A stretch of 22,805 nt of DNA from JAAYBY01 sp964465385 (lineage in GTDB: Bacteria > Bacillota > Clostridia > Saccharofermentanales > UBA5734): the NCBI GenBank assembly GCA_964465385.1, contig CAYXIM010000019.1, positions 1-22,805 on the forward strand, given 5' to 3'. Position numbers and translations under genes: made by a program. Numbering within the stretch: position 1 is the stretch's first letter; the number at the start of each line of letters is the position of its first letter. The notes below the pieces were generated by a model. The model was not told the DNA's origin and searched no databases. It saw only the letters and a program-made list of their open reading frames with translations. Below are positions 13,411-20,401 of this stretch, piece by piece.

Positions 13411-14795
13411 GTGGTCATCGGCGGCGCTTCTGAAGGAACGCGTCCGTCATCCTTTTCAAAAAACAAGGTGTATTTGGGCCACCAGCCCAAATGAACGCTG
13501 CCGGTTGCCCCCTGGCGGTTTTTAGCCACGATCAGCTCAGCGTCCTCTGTTTCCAGCGGCACCTGATCGTAGGCATAATATTGTTCCCGGTAAAGGAAGA
13601 TGACCACGTCAGCGTCTTGCTCGATGGCTCCTGAATCCCGCAAGTCAGACAAGAGGGGTTTTTTATCTGACCGCATTTCACAGGCCCGGCTCAACTGGGA
13701 CAGGGCAATCACTGGCACCGACAACTCCCGGGCCATGATCTTAAGGGTCCGGGAAATTTCAGAAATTTCCTGTTGGCGGTTTTCCGACCGGGACTTGCCA
13801 CCACTCATCAGCTGCAGGTAGTCCACCACCACCAGGCCCAGTTTGTTCTCCAGCTTCAGTTGCCTGCATTTGGACATCATTTCCATAACGGAGGTCCCGG
13901 ACCGGTCATCAATGTAAATGGGCGATGCATAAAGCGGCGGCAGGGCCTGGGCGATTTTTTCCCAATCGTCGGGCTTGAGCTCGCCTGTGCTGAGGGTTCT
14001 GGAGTTGACCAGGGCCTGGCTGCTGAGCAGGCGGTTGCTGATTTCTTCCTTTGACATCTCCAGGCTGAACACAGCGGCTGGCACCTGGTAGAGGGTGGCC
14101 GCCTTTTGGGCGATGTTGAGAGCCAGGGCTGATTTTCCCATGGCCGGGCGCGCCGCCACGATGACCAGACCGCCCGGACGCAGGCCGCCCAGCAGGCGGT
14201 CCAGCTGGCTGTAGCCGGTCATGACGTTTTTTTGCCGCGGTTGCCCCTTGGCGATGGCGGCCAGCTCGTCAATGGTGCGGCCAATGATGTCCTTGATGCT
14301 TTCAAAGCCGCTGATGTCCCGGTTTTCACGGATTTCATAAATCCGCTTGGCCGCCAGGTCCAGCAGAAGCTCCGCATCATCGGGATCGCTGTAGCACAGG
14401 CCAGTCACCTCATGCAAGGTGCTGATCAGGCGCCTTAAAATGGCCTTTTGTCGCACCAGGTCAGCATAATGGCCAGCGTTGGCGACCAGAGGAGCGGCAT
14501 CCGGCAGGCCGCTGATGTAAGACAGGCCACCGACTTGTTCCAGCTGCTCACGCCGCTCCAGCAGGTCAGCAACCGTGATGATGTCTACGGGTTTGCTGGT
14601 CAGGTACAAATCACAGATGGCCTGGTAGATCAGGCGGTGCTGGGGCCGGTAAAAATCGTCTGTTTCCAGTACCGCGGTGATTTCGGCCAGTGGTTTTTCA
14701 CCGGACAAGGCACAACCCAGAACAGATTGCTCGGCCTGCTGGTTGTTGGGCGGCACTTTGACACCGCTTGGCTGCGAAGGTTGTTGAGGGATCAT
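13407..14795 (-). CDS. dnaB: Replicative DNA helicase DnaB (DnaC in Bacillus)
   Basis: Hexameric helicase that unwinds DNA at the replication fork. The 462-residue protein has the N-terminal DnaB domain (PPNNQQAEQSVLG start, to about residue 120) and a RecA-like domain. The latter carries Walker A RPAMGKS (216-222), Walker B VVVDYLQLM (322-330), ALSQLSR (364-370) and KNRQGATG (425-432), which holds the arginine finger. The ATG at 14795 has AGGGTG six bases upstream and lies 10 nt after rplI. A TTG eight codons earlier overlaps rplI and has no such site. The rplI-dnaB pairing is standard in Firmicutes. No intein is present. Confidence 0.97.
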   Translation of the reverse strand: MIPQQPSQPSGVKVPPNNQQAEQSVLGCALSGEKPLAEITAVLETDDFYRPQHRLIYQAICDLYLTSKPVDIITVADLLERREQLEQVGGLSYISGLPDAAPLVANAGHYADLVRQKAILRRLISTLHEVTGLCYSDPDDAELLLDLAAKRIYEIRENRDISGFESIKDIIGRTIDELAAIAKGQPRQKNVMTGYSQLDRLLGGLRPGGLVIVAARPAMGKSALALNIAQKAATLYQVPAAVFSLEMSKEEISNRLLSSQALVNSRTLSTGELKPDDWEKIAQALPPLYASPIYIDDRSGTSVMEMMSKCRQLKLENKLGLVVVDYLQLMSGGKSRSENRQQEISEISRTLKIMARELSVPVIALSQLSRACEMRSDKKPLLSDLRDSGAIEQDADVVIFLYREQYYAYDQVPLETEDAELIVAKNRQGATGSVHLGWWPKYTLFFEKDDGRVPSEAPPMTT

Positions 14796-14805
14796 GGGCT
14801 GCACC

Positions 14806-15252
14806 CTATTCTTTGGCAATCAGTTCGATTTTGATCTTGGCGGAGACATCGGCATGCAGGCGAATGTCCACATCATAAAGGCCCAGGGTTTTTACGGGTT
14901 CTAAAATGGTGATGCCCCGCCTGTCAACCTCATAGCCCTGCGCTTCCAGTGCAGCGGCAATATCCATAGATGTCAGAGAGCCATAGAGCTTGCCGCCCTG
15001 GCCGCATTTAATGGGGATGGTGATGGTTTTTCCGTCAAGGTCCCCACGGGTTTTTTGGGCCTGGGCCAACGCGCGTTCCTGGCGAACCTTTTCGGCTGCC
15101 CGGCGTGTTTTAACGGTGTTCAGGTTTTTGGGGGTTGCTTCCAGCGCCAGCTTTCTTTTGAGCAGGTAGTTTCTGGCATACCCGTCGCTGACATCAACGA
15201 TGTCATCTGGTTTTCCCAGCCCTTTAACGGCTTCCAGTAAAATGACTTTCAT
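14806..15252 (-). CDS. rplI: 50S ribosomal protein L9
   Basis: Two-domain protein at the base of the L1 stalk of the 50S subunit. The 148-residue product is full length, with the N-terminal signature MKVILLEAVKGLGKPDDIV and VSDGYARNYLLKRKLA. A connecting helix (RRAAEKVRQERALAQAQK) and a C-terminal domain containing GKLYGSLTSMDIAAAL follow. The ATG follows AGGAGGAAAAACC. It opens the rplI-dnaB-tilS-hpt-ftsH unit, with a good promoter upstream and the rpsR terminator before that. Confidence 0.97.
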   Translation of the reverse strand: MKVILLEAVKGLGKPDDIVDVSDGYARNYLLKRKLALEATPKNLNTVKTRRAAEKVRQERALAQAQKTRGDLDGKTITIPIKCGQGGKLYGSLTSMDIAAALEAQGYEVDRRGITILEPVKTLGLYDVDIRLHADVSAKIKIELIAKE

Positions 15253-15292
15253 GGTTTTTCCTCCTGTTCAAGCGACAGAATCTGCTGAAGGT

Positions 15293-15322
15293 ATTGTATC
15301 ACAAGAGCCAGCCTGCTGTCAG
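15293..15322 (-). promoter_or_regulatory. Promoter of rplI-dnaB-tilS-hpt-ftsH
   Basis: On the minus strand CTGACA (15322-15317) and TACAAT (15298-15293) are 18 bp apart, and TGA precedes the -10, giving the extended form. It lies between the rpsR terminator and rplI with a leader of about 35 nt, so this unit is transcribed independently of rpsF-ssb-rpsR. Confidence 0.75.
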
Positions 15323-15343
15323 AGGCCTACCGGCAGCAAAAGC

Positions 15344-15373
15344 AAAGGCACCGGCCTTGCGCCCGGTGCCTTT
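15344..15373 (-). terminator. Terminator after rpsR
   Basis: On the minus strand AAAGGCACCGG (15373-15363) pairs perfectly with CCGGTGCCTTT (15354-15344) around an 8-nt loop, then TTTGCTTTTG. The stem is 11 bp and sits 21 nt past the rpsR stop. The U-tract is interrupted by GC, so some read-through into rplI is possible. Confidence 0.8.
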
Positions 15374-15394
15374 GAAGCACACATTTTCGTGCCC

Positions 15395-15646
15395 TTATTC
15401 TCCCGTGAAGGGCAGCAACGCGATGTGACGTGCCCGTTTGATGGCAATGGTCAGCGCACGCTGGTGCTGCGCACAGGTCCCGGTCATCCGCTTGGGTAAA
15501 ATCTTACCGCGTTCGGATACGAACTTGCGCAGGCGCGGGATGTCCTTGTAATCAATGTGGTCTATTTTGTCGGCACAAAAGGTGCAAACTTTCCGGCGCG
15601 AACGCCGCGGTCTCGGGCGATAACCGCCCTGTCTTGCTTCCGCCAT
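15395..15646 (-). CDS. rpsR: 30S ribosomal protein S18, zinc-binding type
   Basis: Binds as a heterodimer with S6 to the platform of the 30S subunit. The 83-residue protein has the S18 core IDYKDIPRLRKFVSERGKILPKR and TGTCAQHQRALTIAIKRARHIALLPF. It carries Cys21, Cys24, Cys58 and His61 in the CxxC ... CxxH arrangement of the zinc-binding (C+) form, which in many bacteria has a zinc-free partner gene elsewhere. GGAG lies 10 nt before the ATG. It is the third gene of rpsF-ssb-rpsR, with a terminator after it. Confidence 0.97.
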   Translation of the reverse strand: MAEARQGGYRPRPRRSRRKVCTFCADKIDHIDYKDIPRLRKFVSERGKILPKRMTGTCAQHQRALTIAIKRARHIALLPFTGE

Positions 15647-15669
15647 GGCTGGGTGCTCCTTTCCTCGTA

Positions 15670-16098
15670 TCAGATATCAAAAGGCAAGGTGGTGTCGTCA
15701 TCCGGCCCCGGGAAAAACCCGCTGCTGGCCTGGGTGTCCGAAGGCTGGCCTGTGTCCTGGGGACCGGCACCCGCCTCCCTGCTTTTTGATTCAGTGAAGT
15801 ATACTTCGTCAGCGATGACTTCTGTCCGGTACTGCCTGTTGCCCTCCGCGTCATCCCAATGGCGGGTCTGGATGCTGCCAACGACAGCCATCCGTGAGCC
15901 TTTTCGAAAATACCGGCTGCAGAATTCAGCTTGTTTGCGCCAGGCGACGATGGGAATAAAGTCGGCCTGCCGTTCTCCCTGGGCGTTTTTGAAGCGCCGG
16001 TCCACGGCAAGGGTGAAGGTGCAAACGGGGATTTGGCTCGTTGTTGTGCGTAACTCCGGATCACGGGTTAATCGGCCCATCAAAATGACTTTGTTCAT
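15670..16098 (-). CDS. ssb: Single-stranded DNA-binding protein
   Basis: Protects single-stranded DNA and recruits repair and replication partners. The 142-residue protein has the OB fold at about 1-103 (MNKVILMGRLTRDPELR, FIPIVAWRKQAEFCSRYFRKG, VVGSIQTRHW). A Gly/Pro/Ser/Asp linker and the acidic tip follow. The tip is unusual: it ends DDDTTLPFDI, so the conserved terminal Pro-Phe is followed by two extra residues. The ATG at 16098 is chosen because AAAGGG lies 8 nt upstream; a GTG two codons earlier is too close to that site. It lies 27 nt after rpsF, in the standard rpsF-ssb-rpsR order. Confidence 0.95.
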   Translation of the reverse strand: MNKVILMGRLTRDPELRTTTSQIPVCTFTLAVDRRFKNAQGERQADFIPIVAWRKQAEFCSRYFRKGSRMAVVGSIQTRHWDDAEGNRQYRTEVIADEVYFTESKSREAGAGPQDTGQPSDTQASSGFFPGPDDDTTLPFDI

Positions 16099-16125
16099 AA
16101 ACACAACCCTTTCTGACCGATGGGA

Positions 16126-16413
16126 TCAGTCATCTGTCCGTACAACCATGTAACGCAAAACGCCATCTGTAATTTTCAAAACACGTTCCAGCTCTTTGGG
16201 GAAGTCAACCGGCCCGCTGAATCGAATCAAGACATAATGGCCTTCCGTCTGGTCATTGATTTCATACATGAGTCTGCGGCGTCCCCAAACATCAATCTCT
16301 TCGACTGTTGCAGCTGCTTCAACCATCCCCTGGATGCGTTCCATGGTTGTATTGACCGCCTCTTCACCAATCGTCGGATTCAAAATATAAACGACTTCGT
16401 ATGTTCTGTTCAC
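16126..16413 (-). CDS. rpsF: 30S ribosomal protein S6
   Basis: Partner of S18 on the 30S platform. The 95-residue protein has the S6 features RTYEVVYILNP, VEEIDVWGRRRLMYEINDQTEGHYVLIRFSG (split here by eye, single beta-alpha-beta fold) and LKITDGVLRYMVVR at the C-terminus. The start is GTG at 16413, with GGAGGAGGTGAT just upstream. The frame is open further up, but that region is the leader. It is the first gene of rpsF-ssb-rpsR, behind a strong promoter and a two-hairpin leader. Confidence 0.95.
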   Translation of the reverse strand: MNRTYEVVYILNPTIGEEAVNTTMERIQGMVEAAATVEEIDVWGRRRLMYEINDQTEGHYVLIRFSGPVDFPKELERVLKITDGVLRYMVVRTDD

Positions 16414-16490
16414 TCGTATCACCTCCTCCTGGACTGAACGGCTCTGTTGGAAACAGAGCGAGGATCGTGCAGCCGGACGGGCTGCAGCAC
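16414..16490 (-). promoter_or_regulatory. rpsF 5' leader with two hairpins (candidate S6:S18 leader)
   Basis: Minus-strand RNA can form TGCAGCC/GGCTGCA (16486-16480 with 16474-16468, 7 bp, 5-nt loop). It can also form GCTCTGTT/AACAGAGC (16459-16452 with 16448-16441, 8 bp, 3-nt loop), followed by CCG and then the ribosome binding site. S6:S18-binding leader RNAs with a key CCG are known for this operon in many bacteria. Whether this leader matches that consensus cannot be settled by eye. Confidence 0.45.
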
Positions 16491-16495
16491 AGCAG

Positions 16496-16524
16496 ACTAT
16501 ATCATGCCACCGGGGATCAGTCAA
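16496..16524 (-). promoter_or_regulatory. Promoter of rpsF-ssb-rpsR
   Basis: On the minus strand TTGACT (16524-16519) and TATAGT (16501-16496) are exactly 17 bp apart, each with five of six consensus bases. TGA before the -10 adds the extended element. This is one of the strongest promoters in the window, as expected for ribosomal genes. Confidence 0.82.
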
Positions 16525-16528
16525 GCAA

Positions 16529-16540
16529 AGCCGGCCGGCT
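16529..16540. repeat. 12-bp perfect palindrome upstream of rpsF promoter
   Basis: AGCCGGCCGGCT is fully self-complementary and ends 5 bp upstream of the rpsF -35. It has no spacer, so it is unlikely to act as a terminator. A dimeric regulator site or a GC-rich boundary element is possible. Confidence 0.5.
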
Positions 16541-16562
16541 GCCAACACTTTGCCAACACTTT
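16541..16562. repeat. Tandem 11-bp direct repeat
   Basis: GCCAACACTTT occurs twice back to back (16541-16551 and 16552-16562), next to the 12-bp palindrome and upstream of the rpsF promoter. The 11-bp period puts both copies on the same face of the helix, as for adjacent protein sites. It could also be a simple slippage duplication. Confidence 0.7.
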
Positions 16563-16616
16563 TGAATCCGCTTCCACCACCAGTCTAACAGGCCGGGGCA
16601 GAAGAGACTTTTGCCT

Positions 16617-18164
16617 TCAGTCCTTGTTCAGGCCCGATCGGTCAAGCCAAGCTCGGATCAGCTCCTCCAGGGCTATCGCCGTCTTGCGGTAGGCTGCCTC
16701 ATCCAGGCCAAAGGGATCCGGCACATCCAGATCGGCATGTCCGGCCGCTTCGCCCAGGGTTTTGATTTTATCACGCTGTTCAGGGAAGGCCCGCACCAGG
16801 CTCGCCTTGTGCTGGCCGGTCATGGTCAGCACCAGATCCGCCTGGTCGACCAGGGCTTGTGTCAGTTGCTGGGCGCGATGATCAGACAGGTCCAGCCCGT
16901 AGCGGTCGGCCAGGACCCGGATGGCCAGGTCAGACGCCGGCTGGTCCGCTGCGGCAAAAACCCCAGCCGATTGAACGGTCACATCCTGCCCGGCCGTCAG
17001 CTGGCGCAAAAGCGCGGCGGCCATGGGGCTACGGCAGGTGTTGCCGGTGCACACAAACAAGACAGACAGCCGGCCAGGCTCAGCAACCTGCGCAGCCCGT
17101 TGCAAGCGGTTCATATAGGCTGTTCCCAGGCCTTCGTCGGCAAACCCTTCCGCGAGGATGACCTGAACCCCCAACAGGTCCAGTCGCCGCAAGGCATCAA
17201 ACAGATGGTGGGCTGCCAGGGCGGGGTCCTTGTCCGGCCCATAGACAAAAGCGGGGCAGGCTTCGGGCGGCCTGATCGGATCCGGATCGGACAGCGGCCA
17301 CCAGGGCACGGTCAGCTGCTCCAAGGTCCGCTTTGAGGCAAACAAGCCGACCCGGCGACCCTTGGCCAGCTGGGCCCGGGCCTGCTGGTCCATTTTGGCG
17401 GCCTGCGTGGCAATAAGCAGCCGCGCGTCCGGGGCGTAGTGGCGATACTTGAGCCCGGGTGAATGAACCACATCAGGTGCCGGACCGGCCGGATCTGTTC
17501 CGTCAGCCAGCCGGGCGTGTAAACCAGTCTTTTCATACAGGGCTTCTGCCGTCAGGCTGCCCGGCCGCAAAATCAGCGGTGTGCTGCCCCTGGCATCAAT
17601 CACCGTCGATTCCAGGCCGAAAGCGGAGGGGCCGCCGTCGATGATGTAAGGAATCAGCCCGTCCAGATCCTGCTGAACGTGCCAGGCCAAGGTGGGGCTG
17701 GGCCGGCCCGACCGGTTGGCTGACGGGGCAGCCAGGGCCAGACCTGAGGAGCGGATGAGGGCCCGGGCAACCGGGTGGGCCGGGATACGGACCGCCACGG
17801 TATCCAGCTGGGCCGTCACCACATCAGGAAGGGCCGGGTTTTTGTCCAGCACCAGGGTCATTGGCCCAGGTGAAAACGCTTCAAAAAGGGTTCTGGCCAG
17901 GGGGGGAATGGCTTGAACCAGACCATCCAGCTGCTCCAGGGTCAGCACATGGACGATCAGGGGGTTATCGGCTGGGCGTCCCTTGGCTTCGAAAATCGCA
18001 GACACCGCCCGGGGGTTTCGGGCATCGGCACCCAGGCCATAAACGGTTTCGGTCGGAAAGGCAACCAGCTCGCCGCGGGTCAGGGCCTGGGCCGCCGGAC
18101 GCAAGGCTGCCAGGTCCGGTTGGACCGGATCCACCACAATCAGCTGGGTCCGGTAGGCCGTCAC
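16617..18164 (-). CDS. Fusion of L-threonylcarbamoyladenylate synthase (Sua5) and YwlE-type arginine phosphatase
   Basis: The 515-residue protein joins two enzymes. Residues about 1-205 form the YrdC/Sua5 catalytic domain (FPTETVYGLGADA 36-48, KGRPADNPL 61-69, SANRSG 148-153). The linker motif SPGLKYRHYAP is at 235-245 and a Sua5 C-terminal domain runs to about 350. This part makes threonylcarbamoyl-AMP for t6A37 in tRNA. Residues about 365-510 form a low-molecular-weight phosphatase with CTGNTCRS at 372-379 and the general-acid DPFG at 483-486. The Thr at 376 is the residue that in Bacillus YwlE favours phosphoarginine over phosphotyrosine. The GTG start overlaps the prfA stop as GTGA, with AAGGAG upstream. 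In Bacillus, ywlC and ywlE are separate neighbouring genes. Confidence 0.93.
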   Translation of the reverse strand: MTAYRTQLIVVDPVQPDLAALRPAAQALTRGELVAFPTETVYGLGADARNPRAVSAIFEAKGRPADNPLIVHVLTLEQLDGLVQAIPPLARTLFEAFSPGPMTLVLDKNPALPDVVTAQLDTVAVRIPAHPVARALIRSSGLALAAPSANRSGRPSPTLAWHVQQDLDGLIPYIIDGGPSAFGLESTVIDARGSTPLILRPGSLTAEALYEKTGLHARLADGTDPAGPAPDVVHSPGLKYRHYAPDARLLIATQAAKMDQQARAQLAKGRRVGLFASKRTLEQLTVPWWPLSDPDPIRPPEACPAFVYGPDKDPALAAHHLFDALRRLDLLGVQVILAEGFADEGLGTAYMNRLQRAAQVAEPGRLSVLFVCTGNTCRSPMAAALLRQLTAGQDVTVQSAGVFAAADQPASDLAIRVLADRYGLDLSDHRAQQLTQALVDQADLVLTMTGQHKASLVRAFPEQRDKIKTLGEAAGHADLDVPDPFGLDEAAYRKTAIALEELIRAWLDRSGLNKD

Positions 18165-19249
18165 GGGGCCGCTCCTTCTGCTGCCGCGACACCCTGCAGG
18201 CGCTTGGCTTGATCTGCCACCGTCAGGGCATCAATCAAGCCGTCCAAATCTCCTTGCAAGACAGCTTCCAGCTGGTAGAGGGTCAGCCCGATCCGGTGGT
18301 CGGTCACCCGCCCCTGGTGGTAGTTGTAAGTCCGGATGCGTTCGCTGCGGTCTCCTGTACCAATCTGGCTGCGTCTGTCCTGGGCCCGGTTGCCGCTTTG
18401 GGCCGCCAGCTCCTGTTCGTAGAGACGCGCCTTGAGCACGGTTAGGGCACGTTCTTTGTTTTTGTGCTGGGAGCGCTGGTCTTGGCAGGTGACCACCAGG
18501 CCGGTCGGTTTGTGGGTGATGCGGATGGCTGAGTCGGTCCGGTTGACGTGCTGGCCGCCTGCTCCTGAGGCCCGGTAGGTGTCGATTTCCAAATCTTCTG
18601 GACGAATCTGCACCTCCACGTCCTCTGCTTCCGGCAACACGGCCACCGTCGCTGTCGAGGTGTGGATGCGCCCACCTGATTCAGTGGTCGGCACCCGCTG
18701 GACCCGGTGTACACCGCTTTCATAGCGGAACCGGCTGTAAGCCCCAAAACCCTCAACTTGGAAGACCACGTCCTTAAAGCCGCCAATTTCTGTTTCATGG
18801 CCATCAATCAGCTGGACCTGCCAGCCGCGGCTTTCAGCATACAGGGCATACATGCGGAACAGATCAGCCACAAAAAGGGCCGCCTCATCGCCCCCAGCCC
18901 CCGCGCGAATCTCCACGATGATGTTGCGTTTGTCTTGGGGGTCGGTCGGAACCAGGGCAAGCTTGAGCTTGTCTTCAAGCGCTTCCTTTTGTGTGGTCAA
19001 CGCATTGAGTTCCTGGCGGATCAGGTCCCGAAAATCCGGATCCTGTGTGTCTGCCAAAAGCGTTTCGTGCTCATTTAACTGGCCCTGAAGCGCCTTCCAG
19101 CTGCGGTAGTCGGTCACGACAGGCAGCAAGGCAGCGTGCTCCTGGGCCAGTTTGCGGTAACGGTCTTGATCCGCCAGCAAGGACGGGTCCGATAAAAGCA
19201 GATTCAGTTCTTCCAGCCGGCTCTCCGAGCCGTCCAAGGCATCAAACAT
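18161..19249 (-). CDS. prfA: Peptide chain release factor 1
   Basis: Recognises UAA and UAG and triggers release of the finished protein on the ribosome. The 362-residue product has GAGGDEA (117-123), the tripeptide anticodon region VPTTES (PxT at 187-189) and the catalytic GGQ at 231-233 in ASGAGGQHVN. It is release factor 1 rather than 2, because the PxT form replaces SPF. The middle residue is Thr, where PAT and PVT are more familiar. The ATG has GGTGAG 5 nt upstream. It lies 18 nt after the DUF951 gene in the block that also encodes PrmC, which methylates the Gln of GGQ. Confidence 0.97.
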   Translation of the reverse strand: MFDALDGSESRLEELNLLLSDPSLLADQDRYRKLAQEHAALLPVVTDYRSWKALQGQLNEHETLLADTQDPDFRDLIRQELNALTTQKEALEDKLKLALVPTDPQDKRNIIVEIRAGAGGDEAALFVADLFRMYALYAESRGWQVQLIDGHETEIGGFKDVVFQVEGFGAYSRFRYESGVHRVQRVPTTESGGRIHTSTATVAVLPEAEDVEVQIRPEDLEIDTYRASGAGGQHVNRTDSAIRITHKPTGLVVTCQDQRSQHKNKERALTVLKARLYEQELAAQSGNRAQDRRSQIGTGDRSERIRTYNYHQGRVTDHRIGLTLYQLEAVLQGDLDGLIDALTVADQAKRLQGVAAAEGAAP

Positions 19250-19267
19250 GCAGACTCACCACGATCT

Positions 19268-19468
19268 TTAGTCGGCCACCAGTTCCCGGGTGGCTTGTTC
19301 CAGTTGTCTTCGTTTCATAATCAGCAGGCGCTTGCAGGTCTGGCAGCGCAAGGCGGCCTCAGCACCCACCCGCTCGATCAACCAGACGTCTCCCCCGCAG
19401 GGGTGTTTTTTTTTCAAACGGACACGCATGCCCGCCTGGAAGGGATACAGGTGAAACGGTCCCGGCAT
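19268..19468 (-). CDS. DUF951 family small protein (YyzM-like)
   Basis: A 66-residue basic protein of unknown function found in Firmicutes. The family hallmarks are present: KKKHPCGGDVW at about 18-28 and LRCQTCKRLLIMKRRQLE further on. A single Cys in HPCG plus a CxxC pair could hold a metal. The ATG has an AGGATGAGGG ribosome binding region upstream and starts 6 nt after the prmC stop. It lies inside the prmC-prfA interval, which suggests co-expression with translation genes. Its function should not be guessed further. Confidence 0.85.
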   Translation of the reverse strand: MPGPFHLYPFQAGMRVRLKKKHPCGGDVWLIERVGAEAALRCQTCKRLLIMKRRQLEQATRELVAD

Positions 19469-19474
19469 GTGCCC

Positions 19475-20401
19475 TCATCCTTCCTGTCTGGGTTTTCGGC
19501 CGCCTGTGACACGCGGTTGCCCGCCCAGGTCACGAACCGTGAACCTGTCGGCCCAGCCGGCCTGTTTCAGTATAGCAGAAACAGCGGGCGCCTGGTCGTA
19601 ACCATGTTCGAGCAAAAGCCAGCCGCCGGTATGCAGCCGGTCGCCGGCTCCTTGTGCCAGTCGCCGCAAATAGGTCAGACCGTCCGCCCCACCCGCCAGG
19701 GCTTGACGTGGCTCATGCTGTACCTCAGGCATCAAATCGGCGAGGTGGGCATCCGGTATGTAAGGCGGGTTGGCAAGGATCAGGTGAAAGGGTGTTTGCT
19801 GCTTGGCCGGAAAGCAGTCCGCTTCTTCAGTCCGAACCAGGGCTTGCAGGTTAAACGCACGCACGTTTTTCCGGGCACAGGCCAGGGCCCGTGGGTCAAT
19901 GTCAACCAGGGTCAGCTGGAACTGGCGTTGTTGGTCCAGCAGCCGGCGTGCCAATGACAAGCCGATGCAGCCCGATCCGGTGCAGGTGTCAAGTAAAAGC
20001 AGGGGCTGTTGGGAGCTGCCCAGGCCAGGGGTTTCAGCCAGCAGGTGACCCACCCGGTCCAGCGCTGTTTCCAGCAACAGCTCGCTGTCCGGCCGGGGAA
20101 CCAGCACACCTGGATCCAGGTGAAAGCGGTAGCCAGCAAACCAGACGTGCCCCAGCAAGGTGGCCAGGGGAATGCGCATACATCGCTGTGCCAACAGCGC
20201 TTCGATGTCGCGATGTGCTGTTTGAGGGAGAGGGCTTTGTGCCTGGAGAATCTGGTCCACTGCAGACAGGCCCAGCACTGCCTCAAGGATCCAGGTCGCT
20301 TCATGGACCGGGTCGGTGGCACCACTTGCTTCAAGCGCCCGGATCAGCTTGCGGCGGGTGTGGCCGATGGTGCCTGCAAAAGCCTGGTCTGCCGCTACCA
20401 T
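19475..20401 (-). CDS. prmC: Release factor glutamine methyltransferase PrmC (HemK)
   Basis: Transfers methyl from S-adenosylmethionine to the Gln of the GGQ motif of release factors, increasing termination efficiency. The 308-residue protein has the N-terminal helical domain and the conserved HVWFAGYRF ... PGVLVPRPDSELLLE (85-111). SAM-binding motif I is DTCTGSGCIGLSLA (138-151) and the catalytic motif is NPPYIP (211-216). The ATG at 20401 overlaps the DUF1385 stop (ATGGTAG, 7 nt). No strong ribosome binding site is present, so translation is probably coupled. The frame is open 34 codons further up but inside the neighbouring gene. Its substrate prfA lies two genes downstream. Confidence 0.95.
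   Translation of the reverse strand: MVAADQAFAGTIGHTRRKLIRALEASGATDPVHEATWILEAVLGLSAVDQILQAQSPLPQTAHRDIEALLAQRCMRIPLATLLGHVWFAGYRFHLDPGVLVPRPDSELLLETALDRVGHLLAETPGLGSSQQPLLLLDTCTGSGCIGLSLARRLLDQQRQFQLTLVDIDPRALACARKNVRAFNLQALVRTEEADCFPAKQQTPFHLILANPPYIPDAHLADLMPEVQHEPRQALAGGADGLTYLRRLAQGAGDRLHTGGWLLLEHGYDQAPAVSAILKQAGWADRFTVRDLGGQPRVTGGRKPRQEG

Noticed and set aside
16599..16617. GGCAAAAG/CTTCTGCC hairpin right after the Sua5 fusion gene as its terminator
   Set aside because: It has an internal mismatch and no T-tract follows, so termination of this transcript remains unexplained.
16611..17336. A 241-codon plus-strand frame opposite the Sua5/phosphatase fusion
   Set aside because: It is a shadow of the phosphatase domain; no ribosome binding site and no recognisable protein.
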